The position numbers and the translations under genes are program-made. The notes beneath the pieces were generated by a model. It was not told where the DNA came from. It did no database searches and saw only the letters and a program-made list of their open reading frames with translations. 64,000 nt of DNA from contig MKTS01000009.1 of the NCBI GenBank assembly GCA_001898335.1, positions 62,001 through 126,000 of the forward strand. The letters are read 5' to 3'. Shown here piece by piece: positions 29,518 through 39,123 of this stretch. The DNA is from Mucilaginibacter sp. 44-25 (GTDB lineage Bacteria; Bacteroidota; Bacteroidia; Sphingobacteriales; Sphingobacteriaceae). Numbering within the stretch: the stretch's first letter is position 1; every line of letters starts with the position of its first letter.

Positions 29518-29568
29518 GTATCAAGAGTCAAGACATACAACTTTGTCCTGGTTCTTGACTCTTGATAT
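29518..29568. terminator. Inverted repeat between convergent genes, possible bidirectional terminator
   Basis: TATCAAGAGTCAAGA (29519-29533) is perfectly complementary to TCTTGACTCTTGATA (29553-29567), with a 19-nt loop. It uses the AAGAnnC/CTTGnnT heptamer vocabulary seen at 16.2 kb. There is no U-tract, so termination is only a possibility. Confidence 0.5.
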
Positions 29569-29578
29569 CCTGGCTCGT

Positions 29579-30412
29579 TTAAATAACCCCTGCTTTTTCC
29601 AGCTCTTCCCACATTTGCTGTTGCAGTTTGAGCGCCTCGTTACGTGCGGCCTGGGCAAAATCTTCGCCATTGCTGGCGTATATAATACCGCGAGAAGAGT
29701 TAACGATCAATCCGCAATCTTTGGTCATTCCATATTTGCAAACATCCTGCAGACTGCCGCCCTGGGCACCAACGCCCGGTACCAGTAAAAAGTTATCCGG
29801 TGCATGCTTTCGGATATCTGTAAATTCGGTGCTTTTAGTAGCACCTACCACATACATGATCCTGTCGGCACCTGCCCAGGTATTCGCTTTTTTAATTACA
29901 CTTTCGTAAAGGTAGCCATCAACGGTATTTAAATATTGAAAATCCTTACTGCCAACAGACGAGGTTAAAGCCAGTATAATTACCCATTTGCCCTCATATT
30001 TCAGGTAGGGTGTAACACTATCATTACCCATGTAAGGCGTTACGGTGATGGCATCAAAATCCATCCCTGAGGTTTCCTTATCAAAAAAAGCTTTGGCGTA
30101 ATTGTCAGACGTATTACCAATGTCGCCCCTTTTGGCATCTATAATGCTCAGGCAATTTTTTGGAATATATTGGGCTGTTGATATGAGGCTTTGCAAACCT
30201 TTTAAACCACGTGCCTCATAAAACGCTGCATTAGGCTTGTAAGCAATGCAAATATCATGCGTGGCATCAATAATACGTTTGTTAAATTCAAAAACCGGGT
30301 CTGGATAATCCTTTAAAAAATCCGGTATCTTGTCAATATCCGTATCAAGCCCTACACATAAAAATGATTTCTTTTGTTTGATCTGGGCTATTAATTCTGC
30401 GCGGGTTATCAT
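29579..30412 (-). CDS. pyrF: Orotidine 5'-phosphate decarboxylase (type 2)
   Basis: Last step of UMP synthesis: OMP to UMP plus CO2. The 277 residues carry the active-site block [20 protein letters not shown] with Lys between Asp residues, [32 protein letters not shown] and the phosphate-binding VPGVGAQGG. The length and layout fit the type 2 branch. It is divergent from rho; a TAGTTTTG box lies 21 nt upstream of its ATG. Confidence 0.95.
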   Translation of the reverse strand: MITRAELIAQIKQKKSFLCVGLDTDIDKIPDFLKDYPDPVFEFNKRIIDATHDICIAYKPNAAFYEARGLKGLQSLISTAQYIPKNCLSIIDAKRGDIGNTSDNYAKAFFDKETSGMDFDAITVTPYMGNDSVTPYLKYEGKWVIILALTSSVGSKDFQYLNTVDGYLYESVIKKANTWAGADRIMYVVGATKSTEFTDIRKHAPDNFLLVPGVGAQGGSLQDVCKYGMTKDCGLIVNSSRGIIYASNGEDFAQAARNEALKLQQQMWEELEKAGVI

Positions 30413-30433
30413 AGGGATATATATTTACAGGTA

Positions 30434-30441
30434 CAAAACTA
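30434..30441 (-). promoter_or_regulatory. Probable pyrF -7 promoter box
   Basis: TAGTTTTG on the minus strand, exact TAnnTTTG match, 21 nt before the pyrF ATG at 30412. Confidence 0.45.
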
Positions 30442-30471
30442 AAAAATTATAGGGAATGCTTATTTTTTTAA

Positions 30472-30479
30472 TAAATTTG
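30472..30479 (+). promoter_or_regulatory. Probable rho -7 promoter box
   Basis: TAAATTTG is an exact TAnnTTTG match, 183 nt before the rho ATG. It leaves a leader of about 175 nt, long enough for Rho-dependent autoregulation. Confidence 0.4.
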
Positions 30480-30662
30480 CATTTCAATATAAATTATTTA
30501 TCATTGCACTGTTTTCCTGAATTATTTCTTGCACTAAAGAAACAATTTTAGCTTCCACGTTATTTATTATCTATTCTAATATTTGCCTGGGTTAACGTTG
30601 CATATATCAGGACTTTCAAACAACTTTCATAAAAAAATCCTTTTTGAACTATAACTCATAAC

Positions 30663-32297
30663 ATGTCTGAGACAACCGAATTGAACGACAAACTCGTTTC
30701 TGAGTTGCGCGAAATTGCTAAAAGCTTAGGTATTGCAGAGGCTGACGATTTACGTAAAGCCCAACTGATATCCACCATTATTGAGCAGCAAAAGCTAATT
30801 GAAGTAGCCCGGGAACAACAAAATACAGTAAACAGCAACTACGCTGAAAAAAATACGCCCTCTGCCCCTGATACCGACACAGATACTGCAGAAAAACCAC
30901 GCAAACGTACGCGTACAGTAAAAGGTAAAACTGCCAGAACCGAAGTGCCGCTGGATGATACTAACCTATTTGACCAGCCTGAGGAACAAACGGCTACCGA
31001 TAACGAAGGTACTACAGCTACTGACAACAGCATAAATACGGAAGTTACCGCTGCCGAGCCGCAAGCAGGCCAGCCGGAAACAACTGTTCCGGAAAGCCGC
31101 CCTCAGAAGTTTGACAAACGGAATAACAATAACCACAATAATCAGCAGCAAAAGGCACAAGAGCCAGCTATCAACCTTGATTTTGATAATGTAATTGTTA
31201 ACGAGGGTGTGTTGGAAATTATGCCCGATGGTTACGGTTTCCTGCGTTCATCTGATTATAATTACCTTACCTCTCCGGATGATATTTACGTATCACAATC
31301 GCAGATCAAGCTCTTCGGTTTAAAAACCGGCGACACGGTTCGTGGTAGTATACGCCCGCCAAAAGAAGGTGAAAAATATTTCCCGCTGGTACGTGTAGAG
31401 GCGATTAATGGCCGTATACCCGCAGAAGTACGCGACCGTGTACCTTTTGACCACTTGACACCGCTTTTCCCATCAGAAAAGTTAAGCCTATTTACTGACC
31501 CGAATAATTATTCGACCCGGATCATGGACCTGTTCTCGCCCATAGGTAAAGGACAGCGTGGTTTAATTGTGGCGCAGCCTAAAACAGGTAAAACCATGTT
31601 ATTGAAGGATGTAGCTAATGCGATAGCCAAAAACCATCCTGAGGTTTATCTGATCATCTTGTTAATTGATGAGCGCCCTGAGGAGGTAACCGATATGGCC
31701 CGAAGTGTGCGGGCAGAGGTAGTATCATCTACATTTGATGAACCTGCTGAACGCCACGTAAAAATTGCCAACATCGTATTGGAGAAAGCTAAACGTATGG
31801 TAGAATGTGGCCATGATGTGGTGATACTGCTTGACTCTATTACACGTTTGGCGCGTGCTTATAATACTGTTGCACCAGCATCAGGTAAAATATTATCGGG
31901 TGGTGTTGATGCAAACGCGTTACACAAACCTAAACGCTTCTTTGGTGCGGCCCGTAATATTGAGGATGGCGGTTCACTAACCATAATTGCTACGGCGCTT
32001 ACCGAAACAGGTTCTAAAATGGACGAGGTGATCTTTGAAGAGTTTAAAGGTACAGGCAATATGGAGCTACAGTTGGATCGTAAACTTTCTAACAAGCGTA
32101 TATTCCCTGCTATTGATATTACCGCGTCCAGCACCCGTCGCGACGATCTGCTGCTGGATCGTGACACTCTGCAACGCATCTGGATATTACGCAACCACCT
32201 GGCCGATATGAACTCACAGGAATCAATGGAGTTTTTACAAGCGCAGATACGTGGTACCAAAACAAACGAAGAGTTCTTAATATCAATGAATTCATAA
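30663..32297 (+). CDS. rho: Transcription termination factor Rho
   Basis: Hexameric RNA helicase that ends transcription. 544 residues: Rho_N helical domain (about 8-45), a disordered insert (about 51-170) rich in Thr, Glu, Pro and Asn with [10 protein letters not shown], a cold-shock-like RNA-binding domain (about 178-250: [20 protein letters not shown]) and the ATPase with Walker A (PKTGKT, K310) and [17 protein letters not shown]. The insert makes it longer than the 419-residue E. coli protein. A long leader suggests autoregulation. Function secure; the insert's role is inferred. Confidence 0.97.
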   Translation: MSETTELNDKLVSELREIAKSLGIAEADDLRKAQLISTIIEQQKLIEVAREQQNTVNSNYAEKNTPSAPDTDTDTAEKPRKRTRTVKGKTARTEVPLDDTNLFDQPEEQTATDNEGTTATDNSINTEVTAAEPQAGQPETTVPESRPQKFDKRNNNNHNNQQQKAQEPAINLDFDNVIVNEGVLEIMPDGYGFLRSSDYNYLTSPDDIYVSQSQIKLFGLKTGDTVRGSIRPPKEGEKYFPLVRVEAINGRIPAEVRDRVPFDHLTPLFPSEKLSLFTDPNNYSTRIMDLFSPIGKGQRGLIVAQPKTGKTMLLKDVANAIAKNHPEVYLIILLIDERPEEVTDMARSVRAEVVSSTFDEPAERHVKIANIVLEKAKRMVECGHDVVILLDSITRLARAYNTVAPASGKILSGGVDANALHKPKRFFGAARNIEDGGSLTIIATALTETGSKMDEVIFEEFKGTGNMELQLDRKLSNKRIFPAIDITASSTRRDDLLLDRDTLQRIWILRNHLADMNSQESMEFLQAQIRGTKTNEEFLISMNS

Positions 32298-32310
32298 TAT
32301 TTTCGCACAA

Positions 32311-32351
32311 AAAGGAGTTATAAATAACATAAGGTTAATTATAACTCCTTT
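32311..32351 (+). terminator. Stem-loop after rho
   Basis: A perfect 13-bp stem AAAGGAGTTATAA/TTATAACTCCTTT with a 15-nt loop. There is no long U-tract after it, so it may be a weak terminator or a processing site between rho and pssA. Confidence 0.5.
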
Positions 32352-32387
32352 GCGTATTTGTAAATTTTGTGATACCTTCATAACATC

Positions 32388-33122
32388 ATGAGGCGACGGG
32401 TAAAAAAACATCTTCCGAATGCAATTACGTGCGCAAACTTGTTCAGTGGCTGCATTGGCATTGTTTTTACATTTCAGGATAATTTAATATTTGCCGCTTA
32501 CGCTATTTTCCTAGCCGCCATTTTTGACTTTTTTGATGGCTTTGCGTCCCGTGTGCTGCAATCGTTCTCGGGCATAGGTAAGGACTTGGATTCACTTGCA
32601 GATATGGTAAGCTTTGGCGTACTGCCATCAGCCATTATGTATATGCTCATGCTGCAAACCAGACAAATTCAACATGTTAGCGAATGGTTAAATTTTATCG
32701 CCTTCCTGATACCTGTATTTTCAGCCCTAAGGTTGGCCAAGTTTAATAATGATACCCGCCAGGCCGAAAGTTTTATTGGCTTGCCTACACCTGCAAACGC
32801 TATCCTAATTGCTTCCATACCGTTAATACTAGCGCAGTACAGTAATTTAACACCGTATGTACTTAACCCGTACCTATTATCGGTATTCATAGTTGTAATG
32901 TGCACGCTTTTGGTGGCTGAGTTGCCTTTGATGTCTCTAAAATTCAAGAACAGAGATTTCAATAAAAATTTTTACCGCTATTTATTACTGCTGTTTTCGG
33001 CAATACTCATTCTATTTTTTAAATTTGCAGCAGTTCCGGTGGTTATAGTAATGTATATCACCCTATCATTAATTCAATTAAAATTTACAGATCATACAGT
33101 GATCAGCGGTTCAAAAAAATAA
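32388..33122 (+). CDS. pssA: CDP-diacylglycerol--serine O-phosphatidyltransferase
   Basis: Makes phosphatidylserine, precursor of phosphatidylethanolamine. 244 residues with several membrane helices. The CDP-alcohol phosphatidyltransferase motif is D-G-x2-(A/S)-R-x8-G-x3-D-x3-D in DFFDGFASRVLQSFSGIGKD followed by LDSLADMVSFG. FSGCIGIVF and the basic N-terminus MRRRVKKHLPNAITCANL match the Bacteroidota PssA branch. It sits between rho and purS with no obvious metabolic link. The weak stem-loop at 32311-32351 separates it from rho. Confidence 0.93.
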   Translation: MRRRVKKHLPNAITCANLFSGCIGIVFTFQDNLIFAAYAIFLAAIFDFFDGFASRVLQSFSGIGKDLDSLADMVSFGVLPSAIMYMLMLQTRQIQHVSEWLNFIAFLIPVFSALRLAKFNNDTRQAESFIGLPTPANAILIASIPLILAQYSNLTPYVLNPYLLSVFIVVMCTLLVAELPLMSLKFKNRDFNKNFYRYLLLLFSAILILFFKFAAVPVVIVMYITLSLIQLKFTDHTVISGSKK

Positions 33123-33153
33123 TTGCTAAACGGTATCATCTTAACTACACACA

Positions 33154-33408
33154 ATGAAAACATTTCTGGCCGAAATTGACGTAATGCCTAAAAAAGAAAT
33201 TCTTGACCCACAAGGTAAAGCTGTTACCGGCAGCATGAAAAACCTGGGTTTATCAGAAATACAAAATGTTCGTATTGGCAAACATATATCATTAGAAATT
33301 GAGGCTGACAACGAAGCTACTGCAAGCGCAAAAGTTGATGAAGCATGCAAAAATCTTTTAGCTAACCTCATTATGGAGAGCTATAATTTTACTTTAACAG
33401 AGAAGTAG
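33154..33408 (+). CDS. purS: Phosphoribosylformylglycinamidine synthase subunit PurS
   Basis: 84-residue subunit of the PurSQL complex that converts FGAR to FGAM in purine synthesis. The sequence MKTFLAEIDVMPKKEILDPQ, GKAVTGSMKNLG, IQNVRIGKHISLEI and the end LLANLIMESYNFTL all fit PurS. It follows pssA by 31 nt and is closed by a long hairpin. PurQ and PurL are not in the window. Standalone purS is usual where purL is not the large fused form. Confidence 0.93.
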   Translation: MKTFLAEIDVMPKKEILDPQGKAVTGSMKNLGLSEIQNVRIGKHISLEIEADNEATASAKVDEACKNLLANLIMESYNFTLTEK

Positions 33409-33425
33409 TATTTAGTCTGAAGTTC

Positions 33426-33529
33426 AGTCGGTAAGTCCGAAAGCAGCTTCAAAGACGACATATAAAAGAAAAGCAAGCCTGTGGCTTGCTTTTCTTTTAT
33501 ATGATATTTCAATTTCGGACTTACCGACT
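33426..33529. terminator. Long bidirectional stem-loop between purS and the Hpt gene
   Basis: A perfect 20-bp stem (33460-33479 with 33483-33502; inner GCAAGCC/GGCTTGC, loop TGT, T-rich right arm) is nested inside outer arms of 17 bp (33426-33442 and 33513-33529, AGTCGGTAAGTCCGAAA). The inner part can end both convergent transcripts. The outer arms use the same words as the 27.1-kb and 41.85-kb repeats. Confidence 0.8.
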
Positions 33530-33545
33530 TTGGATATTACTATTC

Positions 33546-33923
33546 CTAAAGGTTCGCTTCTTTTTCGGCCTTTATCTTCTGTAACTCCAAAAGGTTATTG
33601 TTCACGGTTGCTTTTACCCCGTTAAATTTATTAAGTACCGCGGCTACGTCAGGCGTGCCGGTTTTGCAGGCCAACTCTACCTCCTGTATATTGGCTTGGC
33701 TAAGCGGCATACCAAAAAAACCCAGGTTGGGTTTTAATTTGTGTGCAGCTGACGCAGCCGTTGTCCAATCACCAGAGTTAATAGCATCTGATATCGTATT
33801 GAGTAATAAAGGTGTTTGCTCAAGGAATAACCCGATAGAATCAACAATAAACTCGTCGCTTCCATCGGCAATTTCATACAGGAATGAAAGATCAAGGTCT
33901 TTATCGGGTGAAAAATCAGACAT
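33546..33923 (-). CDS. Hpt domain-containing phosphotransfer protein
   Basis: A 125-residue helical protein, mostly a single histidine phosphotransfer domain. The His-containing motif AAHKLKPNLGFFGMPL matches Hpt proteins, where this His passes phosphate between receiver domains. N-terminal DKDLDLSFLYEIADGSDEFI is acidic. It is unlinked to any kinase; the orphan hybrid kinase at 2.9-6.2 kb is a candidate partner by family logic only. Convergent with purS across a long hairpin. Confidence 0.9.
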   Translation of the reverse strand: MSDFSPDKDLDLSFLYEIADGSDEFIVDSIGLFLEQTPLLLNTISDAINSGDWTTAASAAHKLKPNLGFFGMPLSQANIQEVELACKTGTPDVAAVLNKFNGVKATVNNNLLELQKIKAEKEANL

Positions 33924-33944
33924 TTAAAATTGGTTGTTGTGTAT

Positions 33945-34430
33945 TCAAAAATATATTTTTTTTACAATTAAGCTATCAGTGAGCTCAGTTTTTAAGTGTT
34001 GCACTGTTTTTTTTAATGCCGGATGCACCAAATCTGGTGCCAGTTCAACCAAGGGCTCTAAAGTAAAGCGCCTGTTATGTAACTGCGGATGAGGCACCTG
34101 CAGGTCGGGTTCATCAATTACCTCATGGCCGTAAAATAAAATATCAATATCAATTACCCTTGAGCCCCATTTTTCTTCCCTTACACGGCCTAAAATCAAT
34201 TCAATATCAAGCACGGTTTGCAAAACCTCATGAGCAGTAAGTTTGGTTTGTACGAGTAACACCTGGTTAAGATAATCGGGCAAGGTAGTTACGCCCCAGG
34301 CCTGCGTTTCGTAAACCGACGACACCTTTTTTATATACCCCACTCTCTCCGATACATATTTAATTGCCTCATCCAAAAACAGTTTCCGGTCCCCAAGGTT
34401 ACTTCCCAAAAGCAAAAAAACATCAACCAT
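33945..34430 (-). CDS. folK: 2-amino-4-hydroxy-6-hydroxymethyldihydropteridine pyrophosphokinase
   Basis: Transfers pyrophosphate from ATP to the pterin in folate synthesis. The 161 residues show LLLGSNLGDRKLFLDEAI, VSSVYETQAWG, QVLLVQTKLTAHEVL, and the signature WGSRVIDIDILFYG with the catalytic Asp pair, then PHPQLHNRRF. The ATG at 34430 (MVDVFLLLGSN) is preferred; an in-frame start at 34493 adds 21 residues that cross the divergent promoter region. Other folate genes (thyA, folA) are at 56.7-58.6 kb. Confidence 0.94.
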   Translation of the reverse strand: MVDVFLLLGSNLGDRKLFLDEAIKYVSERVGYIKKVSSVYETQAWGVTTLPDYLNQVLLVQTKLTAHEVLQTVLDIELILGRVREEKWGSRVIDIDILFYGHEVIDEPDLQVPHPQLHNRRFTLEPLVELAPDLVHPALKKTVQHLKTELTDSLIVKKIYF

Positions 34431-34477
34431 GTTGTAACAAATATTAAGCACAAAGCTCTTAATAAATATGCATTTAC

Positions 34478-34485
34478 TAAGTTTG
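34478..34485 (+). promoter_or_regulatory. Probable sppA -7 promoter box
   Basis: TAAGTTTG is an exact TAnnTTTG match, 31 nt before the sppA ATG. It lies in the gap between divergent folK and sppA. Confidence 0.45.
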
Positions 34486-34516
34486 CATAACATATATACT
34501 TGATTTTACACACTTA

Positions 34517-36292
34517 ATGAAACAATTCTTCAAATTTGTACTGGCAACCGTAGTAGGCATTACCCTTGTTTTTGTTATTGGCTTTGCAATTTTGCTGGGT
34601 ATTATTGCCGCAGCGGCCGGTAGCGAGAAAACGGTACAGGTTGAATCAAACTCTATACTACACATCAAATTTGATTACCAGATAAACGAACGTACGCCCA
34701 ACAACCCCTTCAATAACCTGCCTTTCTTTGGCGACAGGAAACGAAACCTCGGGTTAAACGACATTCTCACCAGCATAAAAAAAGCGAAGACCGACGATCG
34801 CATAAAAGGTATATTCCTGGATGAAAGCTATATGATGAACGGGCAAGCCACTACTGAGGAAATACGCAACGCCTTGCTCGACTTTAAAAAATCAGGTAAG
34901 TTTATTATAGCCTATTCTGAAGTATACACACAGGGTTTTTATTACCTGGCATCCGTTGCCGACAAGATATATCTTAACCCAAAAGGTATATTTGAATTTA
35001 AAGGCTTTAGCTCGCAGATCACTTTTTTAAAAGGCGCGCTTGATAAATTAGGTATTGAGGCCCAGGTAATCAAAGTAGGTACCTATAAAAGCGCGGTTGA
35101 GCCTTTTGTACTTACCAAAATGAGTGACGCCAACCGTACGCAGGTTACCTCATACCTTAACGCCATGTACGGCCATTTCCTGAGCGGCATTAGTGCCGCG
35201 AGAAATATTAATGAGGACACACTATTTAATTATGCCAACAGCGGCCGTATACAATTACCCGAAGACGCGCTTAAATATAAACTGGTAGACGGCCTTAAAT
35301 ACAAGGATGAAATATTGGACGACCTGAAACACAGAACCGGTAAAGCTGTAAAAAATGATGTTGCAAGCGTTGAACTGGATGATTACACAAAAAGTGAGAT
35401 AGACGCTACTACAAATCCTAAAGAAGTAACCGCGAACAAACGCATAGCCATTGTGTATGCCTCAGGCGAAATCTCAGGCGGCGAGGGCGATGACAACAGC
35501 ATCGGCTCCGAAACGATCTCGAAAGCGCTGCGTAAGGTACGTACCGATGATAAGGTAAAAGCAGTAGTATTAAGGGTAAACTCCCCGGGTGGCAGTGCCC
35601 TCGCATCTGACGTGATATGGCGCGAGGTTATGCTTACCAAAAAGGTAAAACCAATTATTGTATCAATGGGCGATGTTGCCGCGTCAGGCGGATATTATAT
35701 CTCCTGCGCTGCCGATTCTATTTTTGCTGAACCTAATACCATTACAGGCTCAATAGGCATATTCGCTATTTTACCCAACATGCAAAAGCTGTTTAACGAT
35801 AAGCTGGGTGTCACTTTTGATGGCGTAAAAACAGGCAAATTTGCTGATTTAGGCGATGTTAGCCGACCGCTTACTCCCGAAGAGCGCGCATTATTGCAGA
35901 ATGATGTAAACCACGGGTATGATAGCTTTACAAAAGCAGTAGCCAACGGGCGTAAAAAAACACAGGCTTATATTAACAGCATTGGCCAGGGCCGCGTGTG
36001 GACAGGAACCCAGGCATTGCAGATAGGCCTGGTTGACCGCCTTGGAAATATCAATGACGCCGTAAAATGCGCTGCAAAAAAAGCCGGCATAAAAGATTAT
36101 AAACTGGTAAGCTATCCGGAGCAAAAAAGCGCACTTGATAAATTTGGCGAAGGCCTCAGCGCTGAGGTAAAAGCACATTTTGTTAAGGCCGAGCTTGGTG
36201 AAAACTATCGTATATACGAGCAAATAAAAGGCATTACCAAAATGATGCGCACCCCGCAAATGCGTATGCCGTATGATATTGTAATACAGTAA
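34517..36292 (+). CDS. sppA: Signal peptide peptidase SppA (67K type)
   Basis: Membrane serine protease that degrades cleaved signal peptides. 591 residues: N-terminal membrane helix (about 5-37), then two tandem ClpP-like domains. Catalytic residues by family logic are K191 (in IKVGTYKSAVEPF) and S390 (in GDVAASGGYYIS), as in the long E. coli form. The C-terminal domain carries RVNSPGGSALASD and ITGSIGIFA. It lies alone, before the AT-rich accessory patch. Confidence 0.94.
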   Translation: MKQFFKFVLATVVGITLVFVIGFAILLGIIAAAAGSEKTVQVESNSILHIKFDYQINERTPNNPFNNLPFFGDRKRNLGLNDILTSIKKAKTDDRIKGIFLDESYMMNGQATTEEIRNALLDFKKSGKFIIAYSEVYTQGFYYLASVADKIYLNPKGIFEFKGFSSQITFLKGALDKLGIEAQVIKVGTYKSAVEPFVLTKMSDANRTQVTSYLNAMYGHFLSGISAARNINEDTLFNYANSGRIQLPEDALKYKLVDGLKYKDEILDDLKHRTGKAVKNDVASVELDDYTKSEIDATTNPKEVTANKRIAIVYASGEISGGEGDDNSIGSETISKALRKVRTDDKVKAVVLRVNSPGGSALASDVIWREVMLTKKVKPIIVSMGDVAASGGYYISCAADSIFAEPNTITGSIGIFAILPNMQKLFNDKLGVTFDGVKTGKFADLGDVSRPLTPEERALLQNDVNHGYDSFTKAVANGRKKTQAYINSIGQGRVWTGTQALQIGLVDRLGNINDAVKCAAKKAGIKDYKLVSYPEQKSALDKFGEGLSAEVKAHFVKAELGENYRIYEQIKGITKMMRTPQMRMPYDIVIQ

Positions 36293-36421
36293 AGTGTTAA
36301 TTACAGCTCCTTGAGCGCTCGTTTACGCAAGTCATGCAGCTCATATTAACTTTATGTTATATTTAAAGCAGTGTTATTTTAATTAAAGAATTAATTTTAG
36401 CTTTAGTTAAAATTATGACAC

Positions 36422-38021
36422 ATGCCTAAAGTTTATCAGTTATTATATTTAATACTTATCTGTTGCTTCATTTCATGCAAAAAAGATCTACTCACACAAT
36501 CAAAAGGTGGTGAAAAAATTATCAGTGTAGATGGTGGCCTAAATTCTATTAAAAAACAATTTGCTTCGGGTAAGTATGATAACCAGTTGACAGAAAAAAT
36601 AAGAGATACAATTTCCATCGTATGGCAACCTAATTGGAATAGTATTACTGAAAAAACTTACGGCGATAGTATAACATGCGTTTATATACCTTTGAACGGT
36701 GAAAGGATTAATACAAATTCAGGAAAACAACTTGGTTTTATAAATACAATTAACACTGAAAAGTATTTACTTTATACTTTAAAAAAAGACTCTTCATATT
36801 TCAGTTTTGCAACTTATATAAATAAGTCTACCACAACGTTAAATAAAAAAAACAAACCCTCTATTAATGGGGAAAGCTATATCAATCACACTTTACAGCT
36901 TAAAGCTTTTTAATGGTAGATTAGTGTTAACTAATTTGAAAGAGAATAAAAAAACTTTAGTTAGCTATTTAAACGGAAAGCCTTATTTACCTTCAAATAA
37001 AAATTCAATACATACAAATACTATTAAACCATCTGCCTGGGAGGAACAAAATTGCAGATATTATGTGACTTGCACTTGGGTCACGGAAGAAAATCCTAAT
37101 TGTTCTCCAACCTACTACAGCAACACTGATGGCGATGATTTTTGTTATGAACCTGACAATACCGTTGGTGGATGTTATTACTACTGGGATCTTGTTTCTT
37201 CTGTTATTGACAGACAATGTGACCAGGTTTGGGTACCAGATCCTCCAGACAATACCGGTGGAGGTGGACAAGGAGGGGATTCTCCCCCTTCAAATGAGCA
37301 AGTAGTACATACCGATAGTTTAGCCGCGCATTTTCCCTGCGCAGTAAAACTTATATTAGATAAATTGGCAGAAAACGGAGTTTATGCTGATTTTGTCCAG
37401 CCTTTTACAACCTCACAAAGGCCTGATCTAACATGGACAAACGCTAATTTAAACTGGGTGCCAAACGGAGATTCGGGAAATATTAAATTAGGTTCAACTG
37501 AAGTTGATAAGGCTTTAAATACCGTCAATAGAAGCGCATCTATAACGCTAAATACGAGTATGCTACAAAATAGTTCACAATTAATGATTGCTGCAACCGC
37601 TATACACGAAACTTTACATGCTTATATTAATTATCAAATAATTACCGGGGGTCCAACATTCACCACCCCTCCTGATTACGATCCAAATAAACCTTGGCTG
37701 TATTCTGTTGACGCTTATGCATATATGTTTGGGTTACCAAGTAATTTCCGTGATCACTGGGCTATGCTTGATGAATATTTCGATAGATCAGTACAAATAC
37801 TAAAGCAGTTCGATAATTCTGCTCATTTGGACAACGATTATGTAATGGCAATGCTGTACGGTCTTAATAATGCAGATGGGTTTTTATCCATGCAAGGATC
37901 TTTGAATGACGAATATAAAAAGATAATGTCAAGATATAAAATAAGTCAATCCCAATTAGATGCGTTCTGGAATACGCAGTTATATGCAACAAGTAACAAA
38001 TTACCAAACGATTGCCCATGA
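36422..38021 (+). pseudogene. Zincin-like secreted lipoprotein gene split by a frameshift
   Basis: Two overlapping reading frames look like one gene. Frame 1 (36422-36913) starts with a lipoprotein signal (lipobox ISC-K) and ends at TAA 36911-36913 just inside a T5 run. Frame 2 continues the same protein: dropping one T from 36907-36911 gives ...TLQLKAF-NGRLVLTNLKEN. The second part has a Cys-rich region (about six Cys), a Gly-rich linker (GGGGQGG) and an HExxH metal-binding motif (AIHETLHAY, 37605-37619). The GC content is far below neighbouring genes (22% in one 60-nt row). It may be a decayed gene, a phase-variable one or a sequencing error. The ATG at 36867 is probably not the native start. 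Confidence 0.75.
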
Positions 38022-38488
38022 AAGTCACAATCAAAATATCCTTTGTTTTTTTAGTTTTAATTATAACAAAAGCCAGTGCTCAAAACCGACAAGCGAGTTA
38101 TAAAGCAGATTCTGCATACTATTTATTAGATACATCAAAAACTTTAGCTTCAGATAGGATTTGGCATACATATAAAGAGGGCTTGGTTAAATCGTACGAG
38201 TTAGAAATTTATGCGCCTTGTTTACAGCTAATGAATAAACCAACTTTTTCATATAGCTCCCGTTTCCAGCAAATTAAAATTGTTAATGAAGATGTGCTTA
38301 AATCAATTAAAATCTTATCGCTACCAAAATTAATTTATCGATTAAAACAATTTTCAGAAGAAGACCAAGATACTAAATCAACAGAAAAACATCCTTTTTA
38401 CCTATACATAATAGAACCAAGTTCAAAAGGGTTTTCTATTGTCAAAACGCAGCTTGAAGGTAGCGGTCCAAAAATTATTGTAAATTAA
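38018..38488 (+). CDS. Hypothetical secreted protein, paralogue 1
   Basis: 156 residues from the ATG at 38018, which overlaps the upstream stop codon as ATGA; a TTG at 38012 is less likely. It has a signal peptide (MKVTIKISFVFLVLIITKAS-A) and the motif ADSAYYLLDTSKT, shared with the next gene. Further shared features are an A-P-C-L block, a lysine-rich central region and a C-terminal Y-L-Y-I-I-E-P-x-S. I recognise no family. Low GC and tight coupling to the zincin lipoprotein suggest joint function. Confidence 0.8.
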   Translation: MKVTIKISFVFLVLIITKASAQNRQASYKADSAYYLLDTSKTLASDRIWHTYKEGLVKSYELEIYAPCLQLMNKPTFSYSSRFQQIKIVNEDVLKSIKILSLPKLIYRLKQFSEEDQDTKSTEKHPFYLYIIEPSSKGFSIVKTQLEGSGPKIIVN

Positions 38489-38537
38489 AACTCCCAAGTT
38501 CTGCACATTGGACTTTGTGATATATTTATAAAATTAC

Positions 38538-38954
38538 ATGAAGACCTTTTTTATTTCCTTTGTTTTAGGCTTTATATCAAATATGTGCTTTGGGCAAACT
38601 AAGACGGATACAAGTTATTATTTACTTGATACCAGTAAAACTCCCGCAGCCGATCGTATTGTTTCTATCAAACAGGAAAACAATAATGCCTTTGTTAATA
38701 TATCTTGTCCTTGTTTAAGAAATGGCAATGTGCCTGTGTTTAGATATAACATCAATAAGCACATTAAAGTAGATGAAAAAGATTTCAGTTCTATAAAGGC
38801 AATTAAACTGATGGATTTAATTGAATTAGTAAGAAAAAATGATAATTCATCATTTAACAAGCAGCATGTCATCTTCTTTTTAGAGCCGGACGGCAAAAAT
38901 TACATCAAACGTAGAGCTTATTTCTTGGGTAGTTACATAACCAAAACCAGTTAA
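38538..38954 (+). CDS. Hypothetical secreted protein, paralogue 2
   Basis: 138 residues with signal peptide MKTFFISFVLGFISNMCFG. It matches paralogue 1 in the motifs SYYLLDTSKTPAADRI, CPCLRNGNVPVF and HVIFFLEPDG, in the same order and spacing, so the two arose by duplication. The conserved Cys pair may form a disulfide. No family is recognised. Low GC, as in the neighbours. Its 49-nt spacing from paralogue 1 allows co-transcription. Confidence 0.8.
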   Translation: MKTFFISFVLGFISNMCFGQTKTDTSYYLLDTSKTPAADRIVSIKQENNNAFVNISCPCLRNGNVPVFRYNINKHIKVDEKDFSSIKAIKLMDLIELVRKNDNSSFNKQHVIFFLEPDGKNYIKRRAYFLGSYITKTS

Positions 38955-39123
38955 TTAATATGCTGTTTATATAGTTCCTGATAGGGTGCTGAAATCCAAT
39001 TACACCTAATATCTTCTCATTTAACTTCAACGTAAAAAACTTAGCCTTGTTAGGCAACAATTAAGGTTTAAACTGTTATTATACATCGAGTGCCTTTTTG
39101 TATTTTTACCGTTCAGCTAAGTT

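Noticed and set aside
36867..36913. ATG at 36867 as the true start of the zincin protein
   Set aside because: It would discard the signal peptide, overlap the first frame and begin mid-domain; a frameshift explains both frames better.
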